Counted from the first letter of the stretch, positions 15,631 to 25,031 are shown. The stretch is DNA of 64,000 bases from Pontibacter beigongshangensis (GCF_014332515.1 NZ_VFSD01000031.1:1-64000), one strand, 5' to 3'. The notes: generated from the sequence alone by a model not told the origin. A program made the numbers and translations.

Positions 15631-17613
15631 ATGAAAAGAATCGGTATCCTCTGCATGCTCTTGTTGCTGGCAGCAACGGCAGCGCTGGCTCAAAACGACC
15701 TGCGGCCCTACCTCGACAGCCTGCAAAAAGAGCTGCGTGTGAGCCAGGCAGACACAGCCAGGGCACGCATCATGGGGTTTATCTCGCAGGCCTATACCGG
15801 CACCGATTCTGCCAAAGCCTTTTCCTATGCCCGGCAGGCCATTGCACTGCAACAGAAGCACCAGAACCGGCAGGGGCTGGCTTTCGCCTACTATACCCTG
15901 GCATATGCGCAACTGGAGCACGGTTCGCTCAAAGAGTCTGAAAAGAACCTGCTGAAGGCGCGGGAGCTCGTGCAGGATGATCTGACCAAAGAAGGCCGTC
16001 GCATTTACATCCGCAGCGTGGGTAACCTGGCCTACGTGAAGTCGCTGACAGGCAAGCCCGACGAAGAATTGCAACTGCTGCTCGGCCTTTTACCTGACAT
16101 AGAGCAGGCCAAAGACTCCTCTGCCCTCGCTGTGGTGAATGCCAACCTGGGTGCCAAGCTGATCAACACCAAAGCGTATGGCAAGGCGCTTCCCTACCTG
16201 CAGAAGGCTGCCACGGTGCTGCAACGACTGGGTATGAGCGAGAGCGAAGGTTTCGTATACCTGAACACCGTGGAATGCCTGCTGGCTATGGACTCTGTGG
16301 CGCAAACCAAACCCTACCTCGACAAAGCCAAAGCCTGTTTTGAGTTGCAGGTCGACTCCGATATGTGGGGCCATTACTATACTTACCTCGGCCTGTACCA
16401 TCACCGCTCGGGCAATCTTCAACAGGCGCTGCAGAGCTACGCGGAGGCAGAGCAACTGGCCCTGGCCAAGCAGCAGACGCACCGCCTCGAAAATATCTGG
16501 AAGGGCCTGTATGAACTGCACATGGATTTGAAGCAGTACCCGCAGGCGCGGCTGGCTATCCAGAAGTTATACCGGCATGTGCAGGAGAAAGAACTCGGCC
16601 AAAGCCAACTCTACGCGCTGGAGTCCCTGGCCAGGCTTGCTGAGAAGACCGGCGACCACGCCCGGGCCTATACCTACCTGAAAGCGCACAAGCAGCTAAG
16701 CGACAGCGTACGGCAAGCAGAAATCGACCTGAAGATAAGTGAGATGGAAGCCCGCTATCAGGCCGAGAAAACACAGTCGGAGATGCTGGTGCTGCAGAAC
16801 ACGAACAAGGAGCAACAGCTAAAGCTGGAGCGCAGCCGCCTGTTTTTATCGCTGCTGCTGGGTGGCTCGGTTATTCTGCTGCTCCTGCTGCTAATCGGGT
16901 ACCTGCTTTACCGCCACAAGCAGCGGCTAGCCCGGCAACTGCACGAGCAGCAGGTGCGGGAACTGGAGCAGGAAAAGCAACTTATTACCTACAATGCCAT
17001 GCTCCAGGGCCAGGAACAGGAGCGCACCCGCGTAGCCCGGGACCTGCACGACGGCCTGGGCGGCATGCTGGCGGGCGTAAAGCTCCAGCTGGCGGGTATG
17101 GCAGATCGGCAGTCAAACCAAACACCGGATATGGACCTCTACAAAGTTATCTCGCAACTAGACCAGTCGGCCAATGAGCTGCGGCGCATCGCCCGTAACA
17201 TGATGCCCGAGTCGCTGCTGAAGTTCGGACTGGAAACAGCGCTCAAGGACCTGTGCGCCAACCTGGCAACCCCTGCCACGCCCATCACGTTACAGGCTTA
17301 CGATTTAAGCCCGATCCTGAGCCAGGATACCCAGATCACGGTGTACAGGATTATACAGGAACTGGTCGCCAATGCCGTAAAACATGCCGATGCCAGCCAG
17401 ATTCTGGTGCAATGCTCGCAGCACGAGAACCAGCTGCTGATCACGGTGGAGGACGACGGCCGCGGCTTCGACCTGAATGCGCTCCGCCACAAGGAGGGAA
17501 TCGGGCTGTCGAATGTGCGCAACCGCATCGGGTACCTGAAAGGTAAAGTCGACATAGACTCGGCCATAGGCCAGGGCACCACCGTAAACATCGAAATAAA
17601 CCTCCCGACCTGA
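15631..17613 (+). CDS. TPR sensor histidine kinase, NarL/DesK type
   Basis: A 660-residue sensor kinase expected to phosphorylate the regulator encoded one base downstream. A signal peptide (1-20) is followed by an extracytoplasmic region of tetratricopeptide-like repeats (about 30-370), a coiled-coil segment, one transmembrane helix (about 405-427), then HisKA_3 and HATPase domains. The phospho-acceptor is His473 in A-R-D-L-H-D-G-L-G-G. The ATP-binding N box is E-L-V-A-N-A-V-K-H-A near 574 and the G1 box is D-D-G-R-G-F-D near 607. This TPR-kinase layout is common in Bacteroidota, where the signals are mostly unknown. The gene and regulator are certainly one operon. Confidence 0.92.
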   Translation: MKRIGILCMLLLLAATAALAQNDLRPYLDSLQKELRVSQADTARARIMGFISQAYTGTDSAKAFSYARQAIALQQKHQNRQGLAFAYYTLAYAQLEHGSLKESEKNLLKARELVQDDLTKEGRRIYIRSVGNLAYVKSLTGKPDEELQLLLGLLPDIEQAKDSSALAVVNANLGAKLINTKAYGKALPYLQKAATVLQRLGMSESEGFVYLNTVECLLAMDSVAQTKPYLDKAKACFELQVDSDMWGHYYTYLGLYHHRSGNLQQALQSYAEAEQLALAKQQTHRLENIWKGLYELHMDLKQYPQARLAIQKLYRHVQEKELGQSQLYALESLARLAEKTGDHARAYTYLKAHKQLSDSVRQAEIDLKISEMEARYQAEKTQSEMLVLQNTNKEQQLKLERSRLFLSLLLGGSVILLLLLLIGYLLYRHKQRLARQLHEQQVRELEQEKQLITYNAMLQGQEQERTRVARDLHDGLGGMLAGVKLQLAGMADRQSNQTPDMDLYKVISQLDQSANELRRIARNMMPESLLKFGLETALKDLCANLATPATPITLQAYDLSPILSQDTQITVYRIIQELVANAVKHADASQILVQCSQHENQLLITVEDDGRGFDLNALRHKEGIGLSNVRNRIGYLKGKVDIDSAIGQGTTVNIEINLPT

Positions 17614-17614
17614 T

Positions 17615-18253
17615 ATGTGCGAACCTGTTACCTTTGTTATCATAGACGACCATCCGGTGGTGCTGCAAGGCCTGCAGTACATGATTCAAGGCCAGGAAAA
17701 CATGGAAGTGCTGGCGTGCTTCACCACGGGCGGGGAGGCACTGGCTTATCTGCAGCACCAGGAAGTATCGGTGGTGCTGCAGGACATCGGGTTACCTGAC
17801 ACCAGCGGCATTGAGCTTTGCTGCGAGATAAAAAAACTGCAGCCCGACGTGAAAGTACTGGTATTGAGCAACTATAACGAGCGCAGCATCATTTTTGAAA
17901 GCCTGAAGAACGGTGCGTCAGGCTATCTGCTCAAAAACACCGCTCCCGACATCCTCATACAGAGTATAAAATCGGCACTGGAGGGCAAGCTGGTGCTGAG
18001 CGAGGAGGTGCAGGCTATTATGGCACAACCCGCTCCCGCTGACCTGTCTGCCCCGCCACGCCTCACCCGCCGCGAAAAGGAAATTCTGCAACACATAGCC
18101 GACGGCTGCACCACGGCCGAAATCGCTGAGAAACTCTTCATCAGTCCGCTCACCGTAGAGTCGCATCGCCGGAATCTCATGCAGAAGTTTAGCGTCAGCA
18201 ATGCCCCGGGCCTTATCAGGATGGCCATCTCGCATAAGTTTGTGGTGGCCTAA
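17615..18253 (+). CDS. NarL/FixJ family response regulator
   Basis: A 212-residue DNA-binding response regulator and the partner of the preceding kinase; its ATG lies one base after the kinase stop. The receiver domain (1-120) has the acidic pair D10-D11 in I-I-D-D-H-P, the phospho-acceptor Asp57 in V-L-Q-D-I-G-L-P and a conserved Lys near 105 in L-L-K-N-T-A-P. A LuxR-type helix-turn-helix follows (about 145-205), with L-T-R-R-E-K-E-I-L and the recognition helix in S-P-L-T-V-E-S-H-R. The target genes are unknown. No inverted repeat that could serve as its binding site was found directly upstream of the operon. Confidence 0.93.
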   Translation: MCEPVTFVIIDDHPVVLQGLQYMIQGQENMEVLACFTTGGEALAYLQHQEVSVVLQDIGLPDTSGIELCCEIKKLQPDVKVLVLSNYNERSIIFESLKNGASGYLLKNTAPDILIQSIKSALEGKLVLSEEVQAIMAQPAPADLSAPPRLTRREKEILQHIADGCTTAEIAEKLFISPLTVESHRRNLMQKFSVSNAPGLIRMAISHKFVVA

Positions 18254-18434
18254 CAACGCGGTAATCCAACCAGGGCAGAAATGACAGGATAAACCGTTGC
18301 CTCCGCTTGCGCTGTATCCGCCCGGAATTCTGTGCAAAAACCTTTTTTAAAAAGAGAAGTGAATGGTTTATATTTAGCTGCAAACACTTGATCAGATCCT
18401 CCGGAAAGCTGGCATACCCCACTTTCGGTTGCTG

Positions 18435-19544
18435 CTACTCTATAACTTTTATTAGGTCTCCGAGCACCGCATGCTCGCCTACTTTGCGGCCGTCTGTGGG
18501 GCTGTCGAACACTACCAGCAGGGTACTTTCGTCGAAAACTGCCAGCCCCTCAGCTTTGTCTTTGCCAGACTCGGCTCCGGTGCCGTGCGAAATTTCGTGG
18601 AGTCGCTCCAGATCAGAGCTCCGGAGCATAACTTCTGTGTGGTGGTTTATGGCGTCTGGCCACCGGTAAATCACAATCTTCCCGTCCAGGTCCATGGTGG
18701 GGCCGGCCAGAAGGTAAATATCGTCTCCTAACAGCCTAAGCTCACGTATACCCTTGCCTTTGAGGTGCAGGAAATGCTTTTTGTAAGGTCTGCCGTGGGC
18801 AATCGGCTTCAGGTGCAGGTAACCCTCCTTGTCTTCCATCTCATCTACCTCAATCTCCAGCACCACCGACCAGCCTCGCAGTACCGGTCCTCGCAAACCA
18901 ATAAAAAGCCGCTTGTCCACCACCGTCAGCCCTTCTATGTCGAAGCCGTTGTCTTTGCCTGGAATCCGAAAATAATGCTCCAGGTGCTCGTCCTGCTGCA
19001 GCGCTTCTGTAAGTTCGTTGCTGTTTTTACCGCTGCTTAGCTGTGCAGCCCGCAGAATTGTTTCAGGTGCTCCAGGGGCGGGGCACTCCTTGTGTAGCTT
19101 GTAGTTACCTGTCTGCTCTTCCAAGAGGATGGGTACGCGTACCAGCATATACCTGTTGGCTTCTGCTTTTACTTTTGCCAGGCGTTTCATCTGGTCAGGT
19201 ACAGAATCGCATTTGCGTGGCTTTTTGCGCTTGAGGCTATGCGACCCGATTACCCAGAGGTAGTTCCCCGACACGGCCATCCCTTCTATGTCTATTTCTT
19301 CGCCCTCTTTGCCAGGCAGGTGCAGGTAGTTACTTAATTCAAAAGACTGATGATCACCGAAGGAACCGTCAGCCTGTAACGTAAGCCGCTCAATGGTGGT
19401 GCGCTCGTCGCAGCCCGTCCAGAGGTTGTTGCCTGTGCGCAACACCGTAGAAAGCCCGTCGCGCACGTGGTCGCCACCTGAGTTAAAACTTTGTGAGGCA
19501 TCGAACTGCAGTTTAATAGTTGCCGGCATAGAAAGTTTTTTCAT
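18435..19544 (-). CDS. DUF3616 family protein
   Basis: A 369-residue protein matching DUF3616, a family with a beta-propeller-like fold. It shows I-D-I-E-G-M-A-V near 84 and D-I-E-G-L-T-V-V near 200, two related blocks in which an acidic patch precedes Glu-Gly. D-G-L-S at 28-31 and K-A-E-G-L-A-V near 338 follow the same logic, so at least four blades are visible. There is no signal peptide, so it is probably cytoplasmic. The family has no assigned reaction. The frame is complete and the size normal. The gene stands apart, with a strong hairpin 33 bases upstream of its start. Confidence 0.75.
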   Translation of the reverse strand: MKKLSMPATIKLQFDASQSFNSGGDHVRDGLSTVLRTGNNLWTGCDERTTIERLTLQADGSFGDHQSFELSNYLHLPGKEGEEIDIEGMAVSGNYLWVIGSHSLKRKKPRKCDSVPDQMKRLAKVKAEANRYMLVRVPILLEEQTGNYKLHKECPAPGAPETILRAAQLSSGKNSNELTEALQQDEHLEHYFRIPGKDNGFDIEGLTVVDKRLFIGLRGPVLRGWSVVLEIEVDEMEDKEGYLHLKPIAHGRPYKKHFLHLKGKGIRELRLLGDDIYLLAGPTMDLDGKIVIYRWPDAINHHTEVMLRSSDLERLHEISHGTGAESGKDKAEGLAVFDESTLLVVFDSPTDGRKVGEHAVLGDLIKVIE

Positions 19545-19577
19545 AGATCATCTAAAAAAGGCACTACACTTTTTCCT

Positions 19578-19627
19578 TCAGAAACAGGAAAGCCGGGCCT
19601 GATCAGACCCGGCTTTCCTGTTTCTGA
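19578..19627. terminator. Long perfect hairpin, probable terminator
   Basis: A perfect 20-bp stem (19578-19597 with 19608-19627) and a 10-base loop. It lies 19 bases past the stop of the 96-residue gene. A T run is seen only on the plus-strand side, so its direction is uncertain. Confidence 0.6.
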
Positions 19628-19646
19628 GTGTCCGTCAGGGGCAGGA

Positions 19647-19937
19647 TTAAGCTTTATTTTTGTTCATTAAGTTCCTGCCCTGTGTTTGTATTTTGCTCAT
19701 AAGGTCTTTGCCTTGCTTTGTATTTCGGCTTGCCAGCCAGCCGGCACCAATGGCCAGCAAAGTTCCGCCCACCACTTTCTGGGTAGTGCTCATGTGGCTT
19801 ACTTTGTTTGCGGCCGTATTTCCAAACTGTTGCAGCTTGTTAGGAATATCCTTCAGGCCGCTCTTACTCCACATTTCAGAGAACTGGGAAGTGTTAAGCA
19901 TGTTTTGCTGCGAGCTTTTATTCTGTGTATTTTCCAT
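19647..19937 (-). CDS. Small protein with one membrane segment
   Basis: A 96-residue protein with a polar, Gln/Asn/Ser-rich N-terminal half, one hydrophobic segment (about 59-70, V-V-G-G-T-L-L-A-I-G-A-G) and a basic tail. The layout is similar to small stress-related membrane-anchored proteins such as the YtxH or ElaB type, but no motif confirms that. It is short and isolated, with a hairpin after it. Composition and clear start and stop support a real gene; function unknown. Confidence 0.6.
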   Translation of the reverse strand: MENTQNKSSQQNMLNTSQFSEMWSKSGLKDIPNKLQQFGNTAANKVSHMSTTQKVVGGTLLAIGAGWLASRNTKQGKDLMSKIQTQGRNLMNKNKA

Positions 19938-20145
19938 AGGTTTATTAATTTACATGTCGATTAAATAAGCAATGCTCCGGGCTCTTTTTCAGGTACTATT
20001 TATTCGGCTGCGGAAGCATTAGACTTATTTTATCGGTTTTCAGCAGAGATAGTTTCAAAAACACCCATATTTATATAAATTCTCTGCTATTTCAGAAATT
20101 ATACATTTCTAATTTTCAGCCAGTCGCTGCCGGCACGGCCGTTTT

Positions 20146-20940
20146 TTATTTTTTGCCAGTTTTAGCATTGGCCCATTTTTTCCGGTGTGATGCTATTTCG
20201 GTGAGGCTGATGCCCAGCAGCAGCCACAAAGTGCCCAGCATAAAACCAGCCAGCACATCTGTCAGGAAATGTACGCCCAGGTAAATTCTGGTAAATCCCA
20301 CAGCCCCGATAAGCAAAACAGCAAAAAAGACGATAATGCGCCTGCTGGCAGGCTGCTGGTAATGCCGGCAAAGGAAATAGGCCACCATACCCACCAGCGC
20401 TATGACCGTGGTAGCGTGTCCGCTCGGGAACGAATAATTATGTTCCTGGTAGTAGGCTACATCTACGGGCCGGTCGCGGCTGATAAATGTTTTGCCGTAG
20501 CGCACCGACAACCCCACCCCGGCCATTACAAGCCAGAAAGCCAATAAGGGTATATAGCGCCTCCTGTACAGGAACAAAACTGATACGATTGCGCCCACCA
20601 AGAAGACAGCGGCACGCGTGCCCAGCTGTGTAATCAGGTACAGCACCTGGCTGAGCCAGTTGGACCGGATGCCAAAGAGCAGTGCCGTGAACTTCTCATC
20701 CAGCCTCACCACGCCCCCTGATTCAATTATTTCTTCGGTCAGTTCCGACAAGAGCATGCTGTTAAATAAAAAAATAACGATCAGTAAGGTAAGTGGCAGG
20801 CCTATGAAGGAGGAGGTGCTGAACCGGTTAGCCAAAAAGTGGATTGTGCGCGGATACCGCCTGCGCAGCCGCACAACAGGAGGCTGCTGCACTAACCCCT
20901 GAACATGAGCGCGCACTTTTGCTGATAAGGAATTTTTCAT
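20146..20940 (-). CDS. PAP2 family phosphatase
   Basis: A 264-residue integral membrane phosphatase of the type 2 phosphatidic acid phosphatase family, which removes phosphate from lipid phosphates such as undecaprenyl pyrophosphate or phosphatidate. The three family motifs are all present: K-T-F-I-S-R-D-R-P near 150-158, P-S-G-H near 172-175 and R-I-Y-L-G-V-H-F-L-T-D near 221-231, giving the catalytic His pair and Asp. About six hydrophobic helices are visible. Residues 1-35 form a basic cytoplasmic tail. The substrate cannot be told from sequence. The gene is not in an operon. Confidence 0.9.
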   Translation of the reverse strand: MKNSLSAKVRAHVQGLVQQPPVVRLRRRYPRTIHFLANRFSTSSFIGLPLTLLIVIFLFNSMLLSELTEEIIESGGVVRLDEKFTALLFGIRSNWLSQVLYLITQLGTRAAVFLVGAIVSVLFLYRRRYIPLLAFWLVMAGVGLSVRYGKTFISRDRPVDVAYYQEHNYSFPSGHATTVIALVGMVAYFLCRHYQQPASRRIIVFFAVLLIGAVGFTRIYLGVHFLTDVLAGFMLGTLWLLLGISLTEIASHRKKWANAKTGKK

Positions 20941-21097
20941 AGATAACCAGGCTGATGAGGTATACGCATACCTTACATTTTGTTTGCCCGCCCTGGCAAC
21001 ACCCCAAATCCATTGCGTTACCTTTTAAAATTGTACGCCCTACCCGTTATCCCCCTCTAAACACAACTATATCATTCTATACAAAGTACATATTTAC

Positions 21098-21655
21098 ATG
21101 AAAGGATACGGAAAAATACTCGACAAACTACTGCTGGGGGTAGGACTTGTTTTGTTGGTGTTGCTCTGGGTACAGTTTCCGGCGGAGCCAATGAAAGACC
21201 TCCATATATATAATGCCTACACTACTGGTGCTGGCAACGATGCAATATCGAAAGAAAGCTTTTTACGCCCCTCAAAAGAGCTTTCGCCCCACCAGGTGAT
21301 GCGTATACAGCTGCGGGCACTGCAGCAGAACGACCGCAACGACAGCGGTGTGATCACGATATTCAATTTCTCTTCCCCGGTCAATAAAATGCACCTCGGC
21401 CCGATCAACCATTTCAGGCTGCTGGTGCGGGAGCCCGCTTACCGCCCCATGCTAAACTTTAAAACATACAAATCTGGCAAGATGGTGATAACGGATAACA
21501 CGGCCTACCAGATTGTAGTGATTGCCGGACAGGACGGTATAGAAACGGCTTACCTGTTTATACTGGCAAAGCAAAAGCGCGGCCCCTACAAAGATTGCTG
21601 GATGACAGAAGGCGTAGCCCGCATGGAGCCAGAACCCGAAACCCGCTTGATTTGA
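21098..21655 (+). CDS. DUF4864-like exported protein
   Basis: A 185-residue protein with an N-terminal hydrophobic segment (about 11-27) that serves as signal peptide or anchor. The rest fits the DUF4864 outline: a helix with Q-V-M-R-I-Q-L-R-A-L-Q-Q-N-D, then F-R-L-L-V-R-E-P-A-Y-R-P-M, a central sheet, and a closing C-W-M-T-E-G-V. In that family the same order of Tyr-Arg-Pro-Met and Trp-x-x-x-Gly-Val is seen, usually in short secreted proteins with an NTF2-like fold. The function of the family is not known. The gene is single, with mosaic repeats directly after it. Confidence 0.6.
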   Translation: MKGYGKILDKLLLGVGLVLLVLLWVQFPAEPMKDLHIYNAYTTGAGNDAISKESFLRPSKELSPHQVMRIQLRALQQNDRNDSGVITIFNFSSPVNKMHLGPINHFRLLVREPAYRPMLNFKTYKSGKMVITDNTAYQIVVIAGQDGIETAYLFILAKQKRGPYKDCWMTEGVARMEPEPETRLI

Positions 21656-21660
21656 TGATT

Positions 21661-21750
21661 GGTAAATTTGAAGATTGGAAGATAAAAAGATCATCTCTTC
21701 CCTATAAAAAAGAGGCCCTATGCCTTGTGTCCTGCATCTTTTGTCCTTAA
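21661..21750. repeat. Mosaic repeat block (families D and C)
   Basis: A family-D stretch (AAATTTGAAGATTGGAAG) is followed by a family-C stretch (CCTTGTGTCCTGCATCTT) and then directly by family-A copy A9. The same modules recur near 44.2, 49.8 and 53.6 kb. Confidence 0.6.
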
Positions 21751-21752
21751 AG

Positions 21753-21802
21753 CGCAGCAGGGGCAGCAGAACCTCCGGAGGGGCAAAATCATTCCAATAA
21801 TT
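21753..21802 (-). repeat. Family-A repeat, copy A9
   Basis: Reverse orientation with the perfect core CCTCCGGAGG (21772-21781) and AT block ATTCCAATAATTT. Confidence 0.9.
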
Positions 21803-21816
21803 TGCTCCTGGCAAAT

Positions 21817-22287
21817 TCAGGTTAGCAGCACTTCCATTTTTATATCGGCTCTTTGGTAGATGCTCGGTGGCAGGGGCACTTCTGCAAAGCCCAGCTTCCG
21901 GTACAGGCTCAGGGCCGGGAGGAGCGTTCTGTTCGAGACCAGGTACACTTTGCCGGCACCCGCCGCCCTGGCTTTGGCCAGTGCAGCCTCCCCAAGTACT
22001 TTTCCTATTTTAAGTCCCCGGGCTTTTTCTGTAACTGCCATTTTTGCCAGTTCATACACGCCGTCTTCTTCTTTAAGCAAGGCGCAGGTTCCAACAGGCT
22101 CTCCGTTGTAAAGCGCCATCAAAATAAATCCGCCTTTGTCGAGTATGTAACCCTGCGGGTCGTTCAGCGATTTTATGTCGGCTTCTTCCAGCGCAAAGTG
22201 GCGGGTAATCCATTCTTCATTCAGCTCTCTGAACACAGTAGCATGAGCCGGCTTAAAGTCCACGATCTGAATAGCAGCAGGTGTCAT
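21817..22287 (-). CDS. GNAT family N-acetyltransferase
   Basis: A 156-residue acetyltransferase using acetyl-CoA. The conserved core is present: E-L-A-K-M-A-V (strand 4) followed by the pyrophosphate-binding loop E-K-A-R-G-L-K-I-G-K (about 92-101), then K-V-Y-L-V-S-N and A-L-S-L-Y-R-K-L-G-F (about 128-137). The N-terminal V-F-R-E-L-N-E-E-W-I pattern is typical of the subgroup seen beside small metabolic genes in Bacteroidota. The acceptor is unknown. The start at 22287 is an ATG in front of a full-length domain. It is monocistronic, between copies A9 and A10. Confidence 0.88.
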   Translation of the reverse strand: MTPAAIQIVDFKPAHATVFRELNEEWITRHFALEEADIKSLNDPQGYILDKGGFILMALYNGEPVGTCALLKEEDGVYELAKMAVTEKARGLKIGKVLGEAALAKARAAGAGKVYLVSNRTLLPALSLYRKLGFAEVPLPPSIYQRADIKMEVLLT

Positions 22288-22401
22288 AGTTCAAATTCTT
22301 TTAGCAGTGTCTTCCTATTCCTGTATCCCGAAACAGAAAGTTGCGCCATTTCAATTTATGGGTAATTAAGCCGCAGTATATAATTCAGAATTGGTACAGC
22401 C

Positions 22402-22450
22402 AAATTTTTTGAATGAAAACAGCCCTCCGGAGCATCTGCTGCTGCTGCTC
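22402..22450 (+). repeat. Family-A repeat, copy A10
   Basis: AT block diverged to AAATTTTTTGAATG, core CCTCCGGAGC, tail CTGCTGCTGCTGCTCC. Between the adaptor terminator and the GNAT gene. Confidence 0.85.
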
Positions 22451-22473
22451 CTTATATCAGATGTGGCATAAAA

Positions 22474-22502
22474 GAAAAAAGCAGGCTGAACCCGCTTTTT
22501 TC
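22474..22502 (-). terminator. Terminator of the export cluster
   Basis: An 11-bp stem with one mismatch (GCGGG/CCTGC core) closing into a T run on the minus strand, 27 bases after the adaptor stop. Confidence 0.75.
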
Positions 22503-22528
22503 AAACTATCTAATCTAAACAAACAACT

Positions 22529-23626
22529 CTAAATTTTCCGGGTAGAGGCAGCTTCCGGCACTTTTACTTTCTCGGTCTGCTGCAAGCCCGACACTACCTC
22601 AATGTTTATCCCATCTGATAAACCTGTTTTAACGGCCCGCTTCTCGAACACCTGCGGGGCGGTTTCTACTTCCACAAAGGTGTCGTCTTTCTCGAAAGTA
22701 AGCATGCTCTCTTTTATGGTGAGTACCTGCTCGCGCTTATCCAGCACAATGTCGGCGTTGGCGCTGTAGCCGGCCCGTATAAAGTCCTTGTCGTCGAGCA
22801 GCACCTGCGCCCTGATCGGGAATTTGATGGAGCCTTCTTCCAGCACGCCTTTGGGTGCGATGTACTCCAGCTTGGCATTGAACACGCGGCCTTCTATGGC
22901 CCCGATGGTCAGCAGCAGGTCCATGTCCTCTTTCAGCTTGCCTACCTCCGACTCGTCTATCTTGCCCTCAAAAATCAGGCTGCGCATATCGGCTACGGTG
23001 GCAATGGTGGTGCCCTCGTTAAAGTTGTTGCGCTCTATAATGGAGGAGCCCTGTTTAATAGGAACATCGAGCAACATGCCGTCTATGGTTGAGTACACCA
23101 GGTTAGAGGACTGCCCGCTGCGTTTGGAGGCTCCTTCGCGCACCAGTTGCAGGTTGTTCTCTGCCGACTGCAGCGCCTCCCGCTTCAGGTTAAAATCGGC
23201 TTTGTACTTGCGGTACTCCTGCTCCGAGATCACTTTCTGCTGGTACAGGTCCTCGTAGCGGTCCAGTTCGCGCCTGGCCTCATCATAATTTATTTTAGCC
23301 GTCTGCACACCGTTTTCGGCGTTGTTCACATTCACGATATTGGGCACGATCCGGATCTTTGCCAGCAGCTGCCCCTTCTTCACCACTTCGCCGGCCTCTA
23401 CGTACAGCTCCTCCACCACACCCGACACCTGCGACTTTACCTCTACCTCCTTGCGCGGCACAATAGAACCGGTGGCCACGGTTTTTTTAACCACATCTGA
23501 TGTAACCGGCTGCTCCGTTTTATAGACTATAGGATCTGTGTTAGACTTTTTGTAAAAGTAATAACCCAGCCAGCCCGAGAGCGCCAGAAAAACCAACACC
23601 ATAAAACCAAGCAAAACTTTCTTCAT
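22529..23626 (-). CDS. HlyD/MacA-type periplasmic adaptor
   Basis: A 365-residue membrane-fusion protein that links inner-membrane ABC permeases to an outer-membrane channel. It has an N-terminal membrane anchor (about 7-24), a first half-lipoyl segment with V-S-G-V-V-E-E-L (about 67-74), a coiled-coil hairpin (about 105-165, many Glu/Lys/Gln/Arg), a second half-lipoyl part and a beta-barrel region with I-R-A-G-Y-S-A-N-A-D-I-V-L. It is the last gene of the ATPase-permease-permease-adaptor cluster, 46 bases after the second permease. No outer-membrane factor is encoded nearby, so a shared TolC-like protein is presumably used (inference). The substrate is unknown. Confidence 0.88.
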   Translation of the reverse strand: MKKVLLGFMVLVFLALSGWLGYYFYKKSNTDPIVYKTEQPVTSDVVKKTVATGSIVPRKEVEVKSQVSGVVEELYVEAGEVVKKGQLLAKIRIVPNIVNVNNAENGVQTAKINYDEARRELDRYEDLYQQKVISEQEYRKYKADFNLKREALQSAENNLQLVREGASKRSGQSSNLVYSTIDGMLLDVPIKQGSSIIERNNFNEGTTIATVADMRSLIFEGKIDESEVGKLKEDMDLLLTIGAIEGRVFNAKLEYIAPKGVLEEGSIKFPIRAQVLLDDKDFIRAGYSANADIVLDKREQVLTIKESMLTFEKDDTFVEVETAPQVFEKRAVKTGLSDGINIEVVSGLQQTEKVKVPEAASTRKI

Positions 23627-23672
23627 TTTTCAATTACCTTTTAACAGTTACTATTCTATAATAAGATACCTC

Positions 23673-24923
23673 CTACTCATCCCGAAGGGCCACCACAGGG
23701 TTCACTCTGGCAGCTTTGGCGGCAGGTACCAGACCAGCCAGCGCACCGGCCACCACCAGCACCACGAGCGCTGTGAGGGCAATGGTTACATCTATCTCCG
23801 GATTGCCGAACAAACCTAATTTTATTTCATGCTCCGTCATGGCGTAGTCGATACCAGCTATGACAGCAGTGCCGGCCAGCAAGCCTACATAGCCGGCCAG
23901 CCCCGTAATTACCAGCGACTCCTGTATGATCAGGCTGATAACAGACCAGGGTGTAGCACCCAGCGCCTTCCGGATACCGATTTCCTTTGTCCGCTCCTTC
24001 ACCACGATCAGCATAATATTGCCTACGCCCACAATGCCCGCCATAATTGTACCGATGCTTACCCACCAGCTGAAGAGGGCTATGCCAGTAAACAGGCCCT
24101 GCACATTCTTAAATTCCTCTTCCACGTTATTCGACCCAATGGCTTTCAGGTCTGTGGGCGCTACCTGGTGGCGCTGCATGAGCAGTGTTTTCACTTTTTC
24201 TTCTACCACACTGGCAGGTATGCCCGGCTTGGGCGTAAGCGCCATATAGCCTATTTTGTTGGGCTGGTTAAAGGTCTGCTGCAAGGTAGTGTTGGGGATG
24301 TAGATGACCTGCGCGTCGTGCTGCCCATCCTCATCGGAACTCACCGGCTTAAAAGTGCCAACTACCAGAAAGTAACTTCCTTTTATGTTGATGTACTCAC
24401 CGATCGGGTTCACCTCTTTGCCGAAGAGCACCTCTACCACCCGCGGCCCGATAACAGCCGTTTTGCGGCGATCCTTTATGTCGCGGTCGTTCACGAACCG
24501 GCCCGCATCTATGTGGAGTGGTATCACCTGCAGCATTTCAGGGTACTCGCCGTTTACCGTAAACGAAGAGCTTTTTGTGTCTTTAGAGACGGTGAAATCG
24601 CCATTTAACTGGTTCCGTGGCGCCAGCACATCCACCTCCGGTATACTTGCCTTAATGGCGGCCATGTCGTCGTTGGTCAGCTGCATAAAGCGTCCTGCTT
24701 TCAGGCCTTTATAAGGAACACTGGTGCGCTGTGTCCAGACGAAGACCGCATTTTTGGCCACGTTAAAATCCCTCATGACCCCGTTCTCCAGCCCTTTGCC
24801 GGCACCCAGCAGCAGCACCAGCATAAAGATACCCCAGAACACGCCAAAGGCCGTTAAGGCCGTGCGCAGCTTGTGCCGCTTCACGGTGCTGTAAATCTCG
24901 GTCCATTTGTCGATGTCGATCAT
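23673..24923 (-). CDS. MacB-like ABC transporter permease (second of two)
   Basis: A 416-residue FtsX/MacB family permease. It has an N-terminal transmembrane helix (G-V-F-W-G-I-F-M-L-V, about 27-36), a periplasmic MacB_PCD domain (about 45-250) and three C-terminal helices with the conserved G-I-R-K-A-L-G-A-T block near 317-325. It is clearly a paralogue of the next upstream permease: both start M-x-D-I-D-K-W-x-E-I. Together they could make a heterodimer, unlike the homodimeric MacB (inference). MacB-type systems move substrates by mechanotransmission with a periplasmic adaptor. The spacer to the upstream permease carries family B and C repeats. Confidence 0.9.
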   Translation of the reverse strand: MIDIDKWTEIYSTVKRHKLRTALTAFGVFWGIFMLVLLLGAGKGLENGVMRDFNVAKNAVFVWTQRTSVPYKGLKAGRFMQLTNDDMAAIKASIPEVDVLAPRNQLNGDFTVSKDTKSSSFTVNGEYPEMLQVIPLHIDAGRFVNDRDIKDRRKTAVIGPRVVEVLFGKEVNPIGEYINIKGSYFLVVGTFKPVSSDEDGQHDAQVIYIPNTTLQQTFNQPNKIGYMALTPKPGIPASVVEEKVKTLLMQRHQVAPTDLKAIGSNNVEEEFKNVQGLFTGIALFSWWVSIGTIMAGIVGVGNIMLIVVKERTKEIGIRKALGATPWSVISLIIQESLVITGLAGYVGLLAGTAVIAGIDYAMTEHEIKLGLFGNPEIDVTIALTALVVLVVAGALAGLVPAAKAARVNPVVALRDE

Positions 24924-24960
24924 TTAATTGCTGGTTGTTGATTGTTGATTGTTGTTAACA

Positions 24961-25031
24961 GAACACAAGTATCAGGACATAAGTCAAAAAAGAAGCACAA
25001 GAGTAACTCATAACTTTTAGCTCTTAACTAA
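24961..25031. repeat. Mosaic repeat block (families C and B)
   Basis: Between the two permease genes: a GTTGATT run just before it, a family-C stretch (ACACAAGTATCAGGACATAA) and a family-B stretch (TAACTCATAACTTTTAGC and on). It breaks an otherwise compact operon. Confidence 0.6.
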